DNA of 16,267 nucleotides from an uncultured Phycisphaerales bacterium. GTDB taxonomy: Bacteria; Planctomycetota; Phycisphaerae; UBA1845; CAIVHJ01. Below, in pieces: positions 7,623 to 16,267 of this stretch. The DNA is taken from positions 1 to 16,267 of the forward strand of contig CAIVHJ010000459.1 of NCBI GenBank assembly GCA_903905665.1, given 5' to 3'. The notes below the pieces were generated by a model. That model worked only from the letters and a program-made list of their open reading frames with translations, ran no database searches and was not told the origin of the DNA. Numbering within the stretch: the first letter of the stretch is position 1; each line of letters begins with the position of its first letter. Both the position numbers and the translations under genes were made by a program.

Positions 7623-10042
7623 CAAGGCACGGGCTGCACATGATCGAGTGGTTGTTCAATCTGGATCACGCGAAACTGGCATCGAAGGGTCAGTTGACGC
7701 TTCAGTTGCAGGAGCCGCTGGCACCGTGGTTGTGGTTTGCGCTGTTGATTGTCGTTCCGACGTTTGTGTTTCTGATTTATCGTCAGGAAGGCGGACGCCG
7801 GCGAGCAAAATTGATTCTGGGAACGCTTCGGGCGGTGTTGATTTTGCTGGTGGTGTTGCTGCTGTGCCAGCCGGCGCTGGTCCTGCGACGAGAGCGCGAG
7901 GAACCCTCGACGGTTGCGATTCTGGTCGATGCGTCCGCCAGCATGGCCCGATCGGATCGCTACACGGCGGATCAATGGCGCGACGTGGCCTCCGTGCTGC
8001 CGAATCCGCCGGAATCGTTGTCCTGCACCCGATGGGATATTCTGAATGCGCTGCTGAGCGGAGAGGGTTCGTCGGGGATCAGGGATTTGTCGGCGAAGCA
8101 TGATCTGCGATTTTTCACATTTGCGGGTTCGGCATCAAAAGAGGTTTTCGTGCGGCAGAAGCAGGATTTCTCGCCGATCACCGCCCGGTTTCAACAGGAA
8201 AAACCCATCGGTTCGATGACCGACATCGCCGATTCGATCCGGCAGGTGTTCGACGCCTGTCTCGACGCGCACCTGACGGCGATCGTGCTGCTGTCGGACG
8301 GTCAGCCGACGCAGGATGCCGACTGGAGCACCGTCGAGCGGTTGTCCGAAACCCGTCGGACGCCGATTTTCGTCGTTCCAATCGGTTCGCCGGTCCCGCC
8401 AGTGGACTTGGCGCTGGAAAACGTTCGCGCCGACCGGTTCGTGTATCTGGGCGATAAAGTAGCGATCAAATTCAATGTTCGGATCACCGGTATGGCGGCG
8501 AATACGCCGTTTGAGGTTGTGCTGAAAGACGCGATGAACGAAACCGTGCTTGCCCGACAAACGCAAACCGCACCCACCGAGGAATCGAATCCCCGGTATG
8601 AAATCCAGTTTCAGCCGAACCACACAGGATTGTATTCGCTTCGTCTCGAAGTGATACCCGCCCCCGACGAACAGGAAACCAACAACAACGCCCAGCAACT
8701 GCAAGTCACGGTGGTCGATGATCGACTGCGGTTGCTGTACGTCGAAGGTTATCCCCGTTACGAATATCGCTATCTGAAAAACACACTCTTGCGTGAGCTG
8801 TCGCTGGAGAGCAGCATTCTATTGCTGTCGGCGGATGAATCGTTTGTTCAAGAAGGCAGCCGCCCGATTCGGCGATTTCCCAACGCCGCCGATGAATTGA
8901 ACGAATACGATGTCGTCCTGTTCGGCGATGTGGATTTACGGGCGGGTTGGATCACCGAAGCACAAATGCAATTGCTGGTCGATTTCGTCCGCCAGGGCGG
9001 TGGCGGGTTTGGTGTGATCGCCGGTGAACGAGGTGCCCCGTTGAATTTCGCCGGTACCCCGCTGGCGCAACTCATCCCCGTGGAACTTTCATTGCCGGAA
9101 AAATCCGAGGCAGCGGCGGACCTGAATCTGCGAGGCCGCTCTGAACCTTTCAAACCGCAACTCACGGCCGCCGGAAAAGACAGCAACCTGTTCCGTCTGA
9201 TCACAAAGGATCAGGACCCGGCGACGATTCTGGACACGCTTTCGGACTGGTTCTGGACGCAGAAAACCGGCCCGCTCAAACCCGGTGCCGAAGTCCTGCT
9301 TGCGGTTCCCGACGATTCAGGCCCGCTGGCGAATTTACCTCTGCTGGTTACCACCCACTACGGGGCGGGAACGATTCTGTATCAAGGCAGCGACGACACG
9401 TGGCGTTGGCGTCGGTATCAGGGCGAAGGATTTTTCGACGCTTACTGGCTTCAGGTAATTCGTTATCTCGGTCGCAACAAGAAATTCCGCCCCCCCTCGC
9501 AGCTCGTTCTGGGAGTTCATCCGAACCGAGTCGGTTTGCAGGAACCCGTGGAGATTACGCTGGAAGCCGATGATCCCGTCGTACTCGCACCGTTGCCGCC
9601 CAGCGTTTCTGTGGAACTTCGCAGCGCCGGAGGAATGCGCGCGGCTGAGGTGGCGCTGGATCGTTTGGCGGGCGGGTCGGGGAATTTTCACGGACGGTTC
9701 GCTCCGGAGCAGTCGGGGCAATTTCAGGTTGTCTTCGATCCGCATCGTTACGGACTGGCGCTCGACCCGATCAGCGCCTATGTTGAAGCCGAACCGCAGG
9801 CCCTGGAAAACAAGAACCCACAGACCAATCTGGAGTTGATGACCCGGCTGGCGGAATCGACCGGTGGACGCGTAGTGTCGCTCGGCGGGATCAACCGGCT
9901 GGCGAATGAGATTCCGGACCCTAAATTTGTGGTTCCGGACGACGTGGTGGAAACGATCTGGGACTCCAAACTGGCGCTGCTGTTGTTCACCTTGTTGATT
10001 ACCGCCGAATGGGTCCTGCGAAAACTGTACGGAATGACATGA
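7619..10042 (+). CDS. Membrane VWA protein with amidotransferase-like domain
   Basis: 807 residues. Two N-terminal membrane helices (about 36-54 and 66-86) flank a short basic loop (RQEGGRRRAK). A VWA domain follows with MIDAS DASASM (104-109) and IVLLSDGQPT as the later metal-site strand. A beta-sandwich, CARDB-like stretch is followed from about 370 by a class-I-glutamine-amidotransferase-like fold (LRLLYVEGYPRYEYRYL; GGGGFGVIAGE near 460). The nucleophile position has no cysteine, so amidotransferase chemistry is unlikely. One C-terminal helix is at about 780-800. The ATG at 7619 overlaps the RM stop by 4 bases (ATGA). A second ATG at 7640 (MIEWLFNL) is a plausible alternative; neither has a strong Shine-Dalgarno. 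By family this gene belongs with the MoxR/DUF58/BatA genes upstream, from which the RM gene separates it. Confidence 0.9.
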   Translation: MTRHGLHMIEWLFNLDHAKLASKGQLTLQLQEPLAPWLWFALLIVVPTFVFLIYRQEGGRRRAKLILGTLRAVLILLVVLLLCQPALVLRREREEPSTVAILVDASASMARSDRYTADQWRDVASVLPNPPESLSCTRWDILNALLSGEGSSGIRDLSAKHDLRFFTFAGSASKEVFVRQKQDFSPITARFQQEKPIGSMTDIADSIRQVFDACLDAHLTAIVLLSDGQPTQDADWSTVERLSETRRTPIFVVPIGSPVPPVDLALENVRADRFVYLGDKVAIKFNVRITGMAANTPFEVVLKDAMNETVLARQTQTAPTEESNPRYEIQFQPNHTGLYSLRLEVIPAPDEQETNNNAQQLQVTVVDDRLRLLYVEGYPRYEYRYLKNTLLRELSLESSILLLSADESFVQEGSRPIRRFPNAADELNEYDVVLFGDVDLRAGWITEAQMQLLVDFVRQGGGGFGVIAGERGAPLNFAGTPLAQLIPVELSLPEKSEAAADLNLRGRSEPFKPQLTAAGKDSNLFRLITKDQDPATILDTLSDWFWTQKTGPLKPGAEVLLAVPDDSGPLANLPLLVTTHYGAGTILYQGSDDTWRWRRYQGEGFFDAYWLQVIRYLGRNKKFRPPSQLVLGVHPNRVGLQEPVEITLEADDPVVLAPLPPSVSVELRSAGGMRAAEVALDRLAGGSGNFHGRFAPEQSGQFQVVFDPHRYGLALDPISAYVEAEPQALENKNPQTNLELMTRLAESTGGRVVSLGGINRLANEIPDPKFVVPDDVVETIWDSKLALLLFTLLITAEWVLRKLYGMT

Positions 10043-10048
10043 GAATTG

Positions 10049-10062
10049 CGGATTTCGGATTG
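10049..10062 (+). repeat. Tandem heptamer CGGATTT/CGGATTG in the operon's only spacer
   Basis: Two adjacent near-identical 7-base units follow 6 bases after the preceding stop. This short gap (10043-10082) is the only junction in the operon that neither overlaps nor carries just a ribosome site. I recall CGGATT-type runs as frequent intergenic microrepeats in related genomes, but cannot verify copy number here. Confidence 0.4.
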
Positions 10063-10082
10063 AGAGGAATTTGAGACTGGAT

Positions 10083-13000
10083 ATGGATACGACGTCCCGG
10101 CATTCTGAACTGCTCGATCGCTTGACGAACATTCGCCACCGTGCGCGGCGAATGCTGCTGCTCCACGGAATCGCCTCGGTGGTTTTGTTCGCATTGGCGG
10201 TGGGTTTGGGCCTGATGGTTTTGGACTGGCTGTTGTGGTTTCCGGGAGTGGTTCGGCTGGTTTTTCTGCTCGGATGGTTCGGATGGGTTGGGGTGGGTGT
10301 ATACCGTTTGCTGATCCAGCCGCTCCGAGCCGAAATGAATCTGATCCACATCGCTCAAAAGATTGAATCGCGATTCTCAACGCTGAACGACAGTCTCTCC
10401 AGCGCGATCAGTTTTGTGACCAGCGGCAGTGCCGATCAGGACACCCTCCAGCAAAAACTCGTTGAGCTCACCGAAGTCACTGCCCAATCCATTCCATTCG
10501 AAGACGCGCTGTCACCCAAGCTCACGCATCGGATGCTGCGTTTTGCCTCCGTGGGGGTGGGAATCGTTTTGTTATGCTCACTGTTTCAGCCCACGGCGGA
10601 TTGGACGGCCACGGGGGTGCAACGATTGTTTCTGCCTTTTTCGGCCACGGCATGGCCCAAATCCGTCGTCATCGAACCGCTCACGGAAGATATGACCCTG
10701 GCTATGGGCGAATCGGCAGTGGTATCGATGCGGGTGGTCAAGGGACAACGCGACTCGCTTCGCGCCTACCTTCACACCCGCTCCGACGACGGAAAAACTG
10801 AAAAATTCGCCATGCGACGCGAAGGCGAGTCCCACTACGCCTGGACCCTGAACGGTCTGACACAAAACATCGAATACTGGTTCGAAGCCAAAGATGACAA
10901 CACCCGCAATCGGTCGAACTTCATCCGAGTCGTCAGTCGGCCGGCCGTGATGGACCTGCGGTTGTGGACCCAGCCGCCGACCTACGTTTCGGACCAGCGT
11001 TTGTTCGAGTTACCGTCCGGCCAGCACAACGTGTCGCTGATCGAAGGATCGAAACTGCTGATACAATTTCGATCCAGCAAGTCGCCCGCGAGAGATGCGC
11101 AGGACCACCCGCGCGTCTGGATGACCACCACAGATGATTCTGTTCTGCCGATTCAATTCGATGAATCGGAGGCGGACCCTGATATCTTTCGCACCGAGAT
11201 CGTTCCCGATCGCAATCAAGTCTATACGATTCGGATGGTGGACAACGACAACTTCGAAAACAATCTCGATACATTGATCAATGTGTCCCTGACCCCCGAC
11301 GCACCTCCGTTCGCCACTATCACCAAACCTGTGGAATCACTCGAAGTTACTCCTGAAGCGGCCATTCAAATTTGCGGCGTGGCCCGGGATGATCTGGGAA
11401 TCGACCGATTGCAACTGACCGGACTGATCCGGCCCGCCGCTCCTTTTACGCGAACCATCGCCGACTGGAAATCGCAACAGGAATCCGGTGGAAAGTTTCT
11501 GGCTCAGATCGTGTACGAATGGTCTCTCCAGAATTTGGCGATCAAACCCGGTCAGGTCGTCGAATATGCCCTGACGGTTTATGACAACCGCCGGACGGAA
11601 ACGCTGGAACCCCAAAGCGGCCGATCCGCGACTCTCGTCCTTCGGGTCGTCAGTCCCGCCCAACTGACGGCAGCGGTAGCCGACGAATTGATCCGACTGG
11701 CCAAAAAACTTCGTGAATCTCTCGATCGCCAGGAACAACTCATGGATCGAACCGCTGCGGCGGAACTTTCGATCCCCCAAAGCACCCGTTCGGCGGTCGA
11801 TGCAAACTTGTTGCAACTCAGCTCATCTCAACGATCCGTCGCCGACGGTGTCCTGCAGACCATCCGACAACTGGATGAATTGTCCGAGCGACTTCGACGG
11901 AACAACGTGGAAACTTCTCGCGAAAAGCAGCAAATCGATCTGCTGGAATCCAAACTGAAAAACGATGTCCAGCCGCCGATGCAAACCGCCGCCGATCGGC
12001 TGAACACGACTCGTGCGGCGACATCTCCTTCAGACCAGCAGACCGAAATCCGCGCAGTTCGGCAGCAACAACTGGCGGCTGCCGAAGTTTTGCGTCAATT
12101 GTTGGAACAGATGCGACTCTGGGACGACTATCAGAGTGTCGTGGTCAATCTCCAGGACCTTACCGATTTGCAGCAACAAATTGCTCAGCAAACCGCCCGA
12201 ATTCAGGAAGAGACGCTGGGTCAGGATCAGCAGTCTCTGACGGACGAACTGCGTCAACGGCTCCAACAAAACGCCGGGGAACAGCAACGGCTTACGCAGG
12301 CTATCGAACAGGCGTTGAACAAAATGGCTGAGCTGCAGAACAAGTTACGGACCGATCATCCCGACGATGCCCATGCCTTGGCTGAGACCCGACAACTGTT
12401 GCAAAAAAATCCGATTGACCAATTGTCGCGACGGGCCAGCGAATCCATCCGACAGAACAAAACCGGTGAAGCCCAAACCGACCAGAATCAGATTGAACGC
12501 ACTCTGACCGAAGCCGTCACCAACCTCGAAAACAAACAGACGCGCCAACTGGAAGAACTTTCCAAGGAACTCGCCAAGGTTGAGGAAATCATCCGGTTTT
12601 TACTGGACCAGCAGAAGCAACTCCGAGAACAAACCGCCGCCGTCTCTCCTGATCAGGCGGAACAAAAATTGCCCGATTTGGCCGGTCGGCAACGTAAACT
12701 CCGGGACAACACGAAGCAGATGGCGGATCGTTTCATCGCGGCGCCGCAGACTGCCGAAGTCGGCCGACATCTGTCCAACGCCGATCCGCACATGGCCACC
12801 GCCACCGATCGACTGTACGACCGATCCGCCGAAACGGCGATCGCGGCGCAGGACCGAGCCATCACCGAACTCGAAGCGGCCCTGTCGTCGCTTAAATCGC
12901 TCCTCGATCAGGCCGAACAGGCGATCGCCAAACAGAAACTTTTCGCCGTCAAGCGCGCCCTGATCGCTCTGCGGCGAAAACAGGATTCGGTCAATGTCGA

Positions 13001-13580
13001 AACCACTTCTCTGATCGAAAAAGTGGCCGCTACGGGGAAGGCATCCCGACGCGAGATTCGATTGGCCAAAAAACAAGCCGAAATTCAGAACGGGATTCTC
13101 GGCGAACTGGCCCCCATCGAAGAAAAACTCACCGCCGCGACCGTTTATCTTTGGGTGTTGCAGCGAATTCGTGAGACCATGACCCTCAGTCATGATCGCC
13201 TGGCCGAGGCTCAACTGGATGCCGATCTTCAACAGGTGCAGCAACGCTCGATCGCGCTTCTTGATCAACTGATTGACGCCATCAAACAGGCGGAAGCCTT
13301 TGCTGACGAACAGTTCGCGGAAGGCGCGGGCGGAGGCAGCGGCGGCGGGACCGGACAAACCGACCAACCCCAAAATCCCGTTCCGACCGTCGCAGAACTC
13401 ATCGTCCTGAAGAACATGCAGCAGGACATCCTGCATCGAACGCAGGAACTGGCTCGGCGTATGGACCCCAATCAACCGACCGAAGCACAATTACAGCAAT
13501 CGCGGCAACTCGGCGCCGAACAGCAACAACTCAAGGAACTCACCATCGAACTGACGATCAAAGCCCAGCAAAACCAGTGA
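10083..13580 (+). CDS. Giant membrane-anchored coiled-coil protein, DUF4175-like
   Basis: 1165 residues from the ATG at 10083; a TTG at 10071 would add four. Two membrane helices (about 27-49 and 54-77) are followed by a short polar segment with SLSSAISF and a third helix (about 150-167). Next come Ig-like beta domains (VIEPLTEDMTLAMGES; EYWFEAKDDNTRNRS; TPDAPPFATI) up to about residue 520. From about 525 to the end the protein is glutamine/glutamate-rich helix, almost certainly long coiled coil (for example LRRNNVETSREKQQIDLLESKL), broken by a Gly-rich linker GAGGGSGGG near 1080. This order resembles DUF4175-type proteins found after MoxR/VWA genes in several phyla. No enzymatic motif is visible. 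A structural or scaffold role outside the membrane is inferred. It is the last gene of the operon. Confidence 0.85.
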   Translation: MDTTSRHSELLDRLTNIRHRARRMLLLHGIASVVLFALAVGLGLMVLDWLLWFPGVVRLVFLLGWFGWVGVGVYRLLIQPLRAEMNLIHIAQKIESRFSTLNDSLSSAISFVTSGSADQDTLQQKLVELTEVTAQSIPFEDALSPKLTHRMLRFASVGVGIVLLCSLFQPTADWTATGVQRLFLPFSATAWPKSVVIEPLTEDMTLAMGESAVVSMRVVKGQRDSLRAYLHTRSDDGKTEKFAMRREGESHYAWTLNGLTQNIEYWFEAKDDNTRNRSNFIRVVSRPAVMDLRLWTQPPTYVSDQRLFELPSGQHNVSLIEGSKLLIQFRSSKSPARDAQDHPRVWMTTTDDSVLPIQFDESEADPDIFRTEIVPDRNQVYTIRMVDNDNFENNLDTLINVSLTPDAPPFATITKPVESLEVTPEAAIQICGVARDDLGIDRLQLTGLIRPAAPFTRTIADWKSQQESGGKFLAQIVYEWSLQNLAIKPGQVVEYALTVYDNRRTETLEPQSGRSATLVLRVVSPAQLTAAVADELIRLAKKLRESLDRQEQLMDRTAAAELSIPQSTRSAVDANLLQLSSSQRSVADGVLQTIRQLDELSERLRRNNVETSREKQQIDLLESKLKNDVQPPMQTAADRLNTTRAATSPSDQQTEIRAVRQQQLAAAEVLRQLLEQMRLWDDYQSVVVNLQDLTDLQQQIAQQTARIQEETLGQDQQSLTDELRQRLQQNAGEQQRLTQAIEQALNKMAELQNKLRTDHPDDAHALAETRQLLQKNPIDQLSRRASESIRQNKTGEAQTDQNQIERTLTEAVTNLENKQTRQLEELSKELAKVEEIIRFLLDQQKQLREQTAAVSPDQAEQKLPDLAGRQRKLRDNTKQMADRFIAAPQTAEVGRHLSNADPHMATATDRLYDRSAETAIAAQDRAITELEAALSSLKSLLDQAEQAIAKQKLFAVKRALIALRRKQDSVNVETTSLIEKVAATGKASRREIRLAKKQAEIQNGILGELAPIEEKLTAATVYLWVLQRIRETMTLSHDRLAEAQLDADLQQVQQRSIALLDQLIDAIKQAEAFADEQFAEGAGGGSGGGTGQTDQPQNPVPTVAELIVLKNMQQDILHRTQELARRMDPNQPTEAQLQQSRQLGAEQQQLKELTIELTIKAQQNQ

Positions 13581-13651
13581 TCCCACCGGTCGGGAATCTG
13601 CGCAGATACTCAATTTCAAACGAGCCGATGTTTCTTGAATGAGGCGACAGG

Positions 13652-14776
13652 TTACGAGGCAGCGGCACGCGTCGCGCGACCCCAGTGATGTGTCGTGGCG
13701 TATTCGAGCGTGCGAAACATGATTTCCTGACTCAACTCCGGACATACCACCGTCGTGTCCGCCAGCGCCGCCAGTGTGTTCCGACAATCAAAGACCGGAG
13801 CATAATTTAACTGATCAAGAATCACATGGTTCATCTTCAAAAACATCGTCTCCGCCGTCGATTCGCTGACCGAAGTATTGAGCCGATCCACAAAATGCCC
13901 ACCGCACACTTGAAAATACTCCTCGATCCATTCCTTGATCTGCCGGTTTGTCGGAGGGGTTGGATTCGTCAGATGATAAATCCGTCCGTGAAGATCGTTT
14001 CGGCAAATGATTTCCGCAATGGCGTCGGCAACGTAATTGACCGGAACAAGATTTTGCGGCACGTCGGGCTGCGCCGGAATCCGCATCGGCAACACGATCC
14101 GTCCGTCTGATTGTGAATCATGAAACATTTGACGCAACATGCCGATCAACCGCGCCACTTGATAAAACCCACCGTATTGTGTGACATAACCTGTATCCGA
14201 GTCGCCGATGGTCAAACTGGGGCGCGTGATGGTCAGCGTTCGACCGGTTCGCTGCGACCACTCCAGAAGATCTCGCTCCGCCCGCCACTTGCTGAGTTCA
14301 TAGGCGGTCTCAAATCGCGGGCAGGGATCGTGAAATACTTCGGGAACGAACTTCATGTCGCGGCCGCAGACATAAGCGGTACTGATAAAATGAAACCGCG
14401 GGATATCGAGGTTTTCGGCCCACTGGGCGAGCGCCCTGGAACCTTCGGTATTGGTGGCAAACGGTTCGCCGGCCTCATCGTTGTCGGTTTGCAAACATGC
14501 GGCGGCGTGAACAATTTGGTCGGTCTGCCCCCATGTGACAACCGGCAGTCGATGGGGCAAGTCCCCTTCGGTGAGGTGTAAGTGACCGCTTAGGAAATAA
14601 TCTTCAGCGCACAAGTCCACCGATGCCATGATCCGCTCAAGTCGCATCCGACCCTGCGCTGACGCGTCGCGTAGCATCACCACCACGCGGAACCCCCGCC
14701 GGAGCAAATTGCGAAGCAGATACTGACCGATGAATCCACTACTACCAGTCAGAAAAATTGTCTGAGTCGAATCCAT
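13652..14776 (-). CDS. Extended SDR / thioester-reductase-like NAD(P)-binding protein
   Basis: 374 residues from the ATG at 14776; a TTG at 14797 would add 7, but the ATG places the nucleotide-binding strand at the usual distance from the N-terminus. The Rossmann motif is GSSGFIG (11-17); VHAAA (about 89-93), FISTAYVCG (130-138) and the catalytic-type YELSK (Y159, K163) follow. LTITRPSLTIGDS and the NPTPPTNRQIKEW segment are usual for the thioester-reductase/male-sterility-like branch of extended SDRs. Substrate is unknown: no carrier-protein or adenylation domain is attached, so a stand-alone reductase or epimerase of lipid, polyketide or sugar metabolism are all open. It is convergent with the coiled-coil gene, 71 bases away, and that short gap holds only weak palindromes. 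Confidence 0.88.
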   Translation of the reverse strand: MDSTQTIFLTGSSGFIGQYLLRNLLRRGFRVVVMLRDASAQGRMRLERIMASVDLCAEDYFLSGHLHLTEGDLPHRLPVVTWGQTDQIVHAAACLQTDNDEAGEPFATNTEGSRALAQWAENLDIPRFHFISTAYVCGRDMKFVPEVFHDPCPRFETAYELSKWRAERDLLEWSQRTGRTLTITRPSLTIGDSDTGYVTQYGGFYQVARLIGMLRQMFHDSQSDGRIVLPMRIPAQPDVPQNLVPVNYVADAIAEIICRNDLHGRIYHLTNPTPPTNRQIKEWIEEYFQVCGGHFVDRLNTSVSESTAETMFLKMNHVILDQLNYAPVFDCRNTLAALADTTVVCPELSQEIMFRTLEYATTHHWGRATRAAAS

Positions 14777-14827
14777 TTTTCCACATTTCGATGCCAAAAC
14801 CTGCGATTCAATCCATGTTCATAAAGG

Positions 14828-14856
14828 ATTATACGATGGAACGCAAAAAGCGGAAA
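14828..14856 (-). promoter_or_regulatory. Candidate promoter for the SDR gene
   Basis: On the minus strand a perfect TATAAT (plus-strand 14828-14833) is preceded, after 17 bases, by TTTCCG (14851-14856), a weak match to TTGACA. It lies about 50 bases before the SDR ATG in the 119-base gap after the upstream gene, so the SDR gene may have its own transcript. The -35 is poor, and planctomycete promoter rules are not well established. Confidence 0.4.
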
Positions 14857-14895
14857 GCGAGAAGAAAACAACCGAACACAACAATGATGAATAGT

Positions 14896-16267
14896 TCATT
14901 CCTGCCTTCCGCTTTCCTTATATTGTCTCGGTGGGCCGGTCATATACAAATCCGTGCGAATCGTCCACGAGGTAGTTTCTAAAATGTCGAACAGTTTCTG
15001 GCGGGCCGCGCGAAAGTCTTCGGTGCCGGGACAATCGGGCGGAATGATCTGCCGAACCTCGCCCTGTCGCCGATGGATTTCCTCCGCGCCCGTGGAAAAA
15101 ACAATCTGAACTCCGGGATGATCCCGTGTGAACAGATAGAAGCGATAGTTAGGACTTTGGAGCGGCTCATGAAACGTGAACAACAACTGCCGAACGCCCC
15201 CCGAATCGACCCGAACGATCGTAACATCAAATAGTTTTCCGTGTATTCGCTGGCCCGAATGAAGCGAAGGATCGTTTCGCATGGATTTCAACAAAAACTC
15301 GCCGAGCAACCCTGAAAAATATCGCGAGCCGTCCATCGTGAGCCGAAACGAATACGCGTCGATCTGTTCAAGCCGAGCCTCATCGCTCCCCATCAAAATG
15401 TGCGGCGCATACGTCAGAACGTAGCAGGTTTGTTGCCGACCCGATGAATTCTCCATACCGGCGAGATGGAGAGGCAGGTAGATATTCGCCAGTGGAAGGT
15501 TAATGAAAAAAACATGCTGAGTCTCCGATAAGTCGCCAAGCCCGGAACGAGAAGCGTCATGCGTGATGTCAAAGCGTTCGGATGTTTCCATTTGAGCGAT
15601 GACGTATTGTTCCGAACGAACGACCGCTCGCCAGCAGGTGCGATAAATACAAAACGCCACAACGGTCGCCAGCATGAACCAACCCGCCACCGCGACGCTT
15701 GATCGGGCCCGCCGCCATCCGACATGGGCCGGCTTGCTCACCATCGCCAAGACAAAACCGACAGCAGGCAAATAACCGGAATGGGGCGTGGCGAACACCG
15801 GAACAACCGGCAACACCGAAAGCACGATCCATACAGGCCAAAGCCAATACCCTCGAACCACTCCCCGACACGCCCTCCAATATCCGTATCCCATCAAAAC
15901 CAGAATGGCGACCATCAGAGCGCAGTCACCCGGAACCTCCACCCACGGATTGTCCCGACCGCTCGGACCGATCGCCATCGGCGTCAACCACACGGTGGCC
16001 GTCACGTAATGGAGCAACTTTGCCAAATACCACAAACCATATTCAAAACCATCCGGTCGGCGGACGTAGCCTTCAGGCATCTGACCCGGGAAAACCCACA
16101 ACCGCCAAACCAAAAATCCCACCGTGATCAAAATCAAAACCAGTTGGGGAACGCGCCGGGACCAAAGATGCCTCCGCCCGCCATACACAAGATCGAACAA
16201 TACCGTGAACACCGGCAGGATAATCGCCGTCTCACGACTCCCCAGCGCCAATACATGAAACAACACA
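14896..16267 (-). CDS. GT-C/TMTC-like multi-pass membrane protein, 5' end outside window
   Basis: About 456 C-terminal residues are visible; the frame runs off the window edge, so the first codon here (a GTG) need not be the start. Numbering from it, hydrophobic helices occur at roughly 11-29, 40-58, 78-96, 115-130, 140-159, 164-177 and 190-209. SRETAIILPVFTVLFDL and the later PHSGYLPAVGF resemble the S-K-E...LP...D and RYLYLP-vGf signatures of TMTC-type and related GT-C membrane glycosyltransferases. The last ~235 residues (from about QMETSERFD) have no membrane helix and look like a soluble extracytoplasmic domain I do not recognise, where these families often have TPRs instead. A role in glycan transfer is a hypothesis. 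Same strand as, and 119 bases upstream of, the SDR gene. Confidence 0.7.
   Translation of the reverse strand, partial: VLFHVLALGSRETAIILPVFTVLFDLVYGGRRHLWSRRVPQLVLILITVGFLVWRLWVFPGQMPEGYVRRPDGFEYGLWYLAKLLHYVTATVWLTPMAIGPSGRDNPWVEVPGDCALMVAILVLMGYGYWRACRGVVRGYWLWPVWIVLSVLPVVPVFATPHSGYLPAVGFVLAMVSKPAHVGWRRARSSVAVAGWFMLATVVAFCIYRTCWRAVVRSEQYVIAQMETSERFDITHDASRSGLGDLSETQHVFFINLPLANIYLPLHLAGMENSSGRQQTCYVLTYAPHILMGSDEARLEQIDAYSFRLTMDGSRYFSGLLGEFLLKSMRNDPSLHSGQRIHGKLFDVTIVRVDSGGVRQLLFTFHEPLQSPNYRFYLFTRDHPGVQIVFSTGAEEIHRRQGEVRQIIPPDCPGTEDFRAARQKLFDILETTSWTIRTDLYMTGPPRQYKESGRQE

Noticed and set aside
9335..10351. 338-residue open frame on the minus strand across the VWA/coiled-coil junction
   Set aside because: It shadows two genes with clear domains, has no recognisable motif and has low-complexity composition.
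12600..13490. 296-residue open frame on the minus strand opposite the coiled coil
   Set aside because: Long antisense frames are expected opposite codon-biased, Gln/Arg-rich coiled coil; no domain or ribosome site seen.
13579..13598. Hairpin after the coiled-coil stop as a terminator
   Set aside because: The stem is only six pairs with a bulged A around ACCGGTC and has no T-run on either side; a 10-base palindrome TCTGCGCAGA at 13597-13606 is equally weak. A terminator is expected between the convergent genes, but neither is convincing.
14847..14915. Inverted repeat AAAGCGGAA / TTCCGCTTT around the end of the TMTC-like gene
   Set aside because: Nine-base arms 51 bases apart in purine-rich sequence, with one arm inside the coding end; likely chance.

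Overview
The window looks like a piece of a Planctomycetota chromosome. This is an inference from three things: moderately high G+C, a long MoxR / DUF58 / membrane-VWA operon of the planctomycete type, and short palindromic repeats that read as '(L)PDGRGS / LPYGRGS' when translated, which I recall as common in these and some other environmental bacteria. I cannot name a genus.

Region 1 (1-13580, + strand) is one apparent transcription unit. It holds the 3' part of a MoxR AAA+ ATPase, a DUF58 protein, a BatA-like membrane VWA protein, a very large Type IIG-like restriction-modification protein, a second membrane VWA protein with an amidotransferase-like fold, and a giant membrane-anchored coiled-coil protein resembling DUF4175 proteins. 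Four junctions have 4-base ATGA overlaps or gaps of under 20 bases. The five non-RM genes fit the MoxR/VWA pattern: a cytoplasmic AAA+ ATPase acting with DUF58 and membrane-anchored VWA proteins, probably on envelope or secreted substrates whose identity is unknown.

The most unusual feature is the restriction-modification gene (3996-7622) sitting inside this housekeeping-type operon with near-seamless junctions. Its coding sequence carries three tandem 36-base copies of a REP-like palindrome plus one inverted copy (5809-5965). All are in frame, and they lie in the loop between the SAM-binding motif and the NPPW catalytic motif. The hairpin of the divergent middle copy is kept by two compensatory base changes, three of whose four substitutions alter the protein. 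A later part of the same gene (about 6901-7260) is clearly AT-richer, as expected of an exchanged target-recognition region.

Region 2 (13652-16267, - strand) converges on the operon. It has an extended SDR / thioester-reductase-like NAD(P)-binding protein preceded by a candidate promoter with a perfect TATAAT. Upstream of it lies the 3' part of a multi-pass GT-C/TMTC-like membrane protein with a long soluble C-terminal domain, which runs off the window end. I see no tRNA, rRNA, CRISPR array, transposase or integrase.
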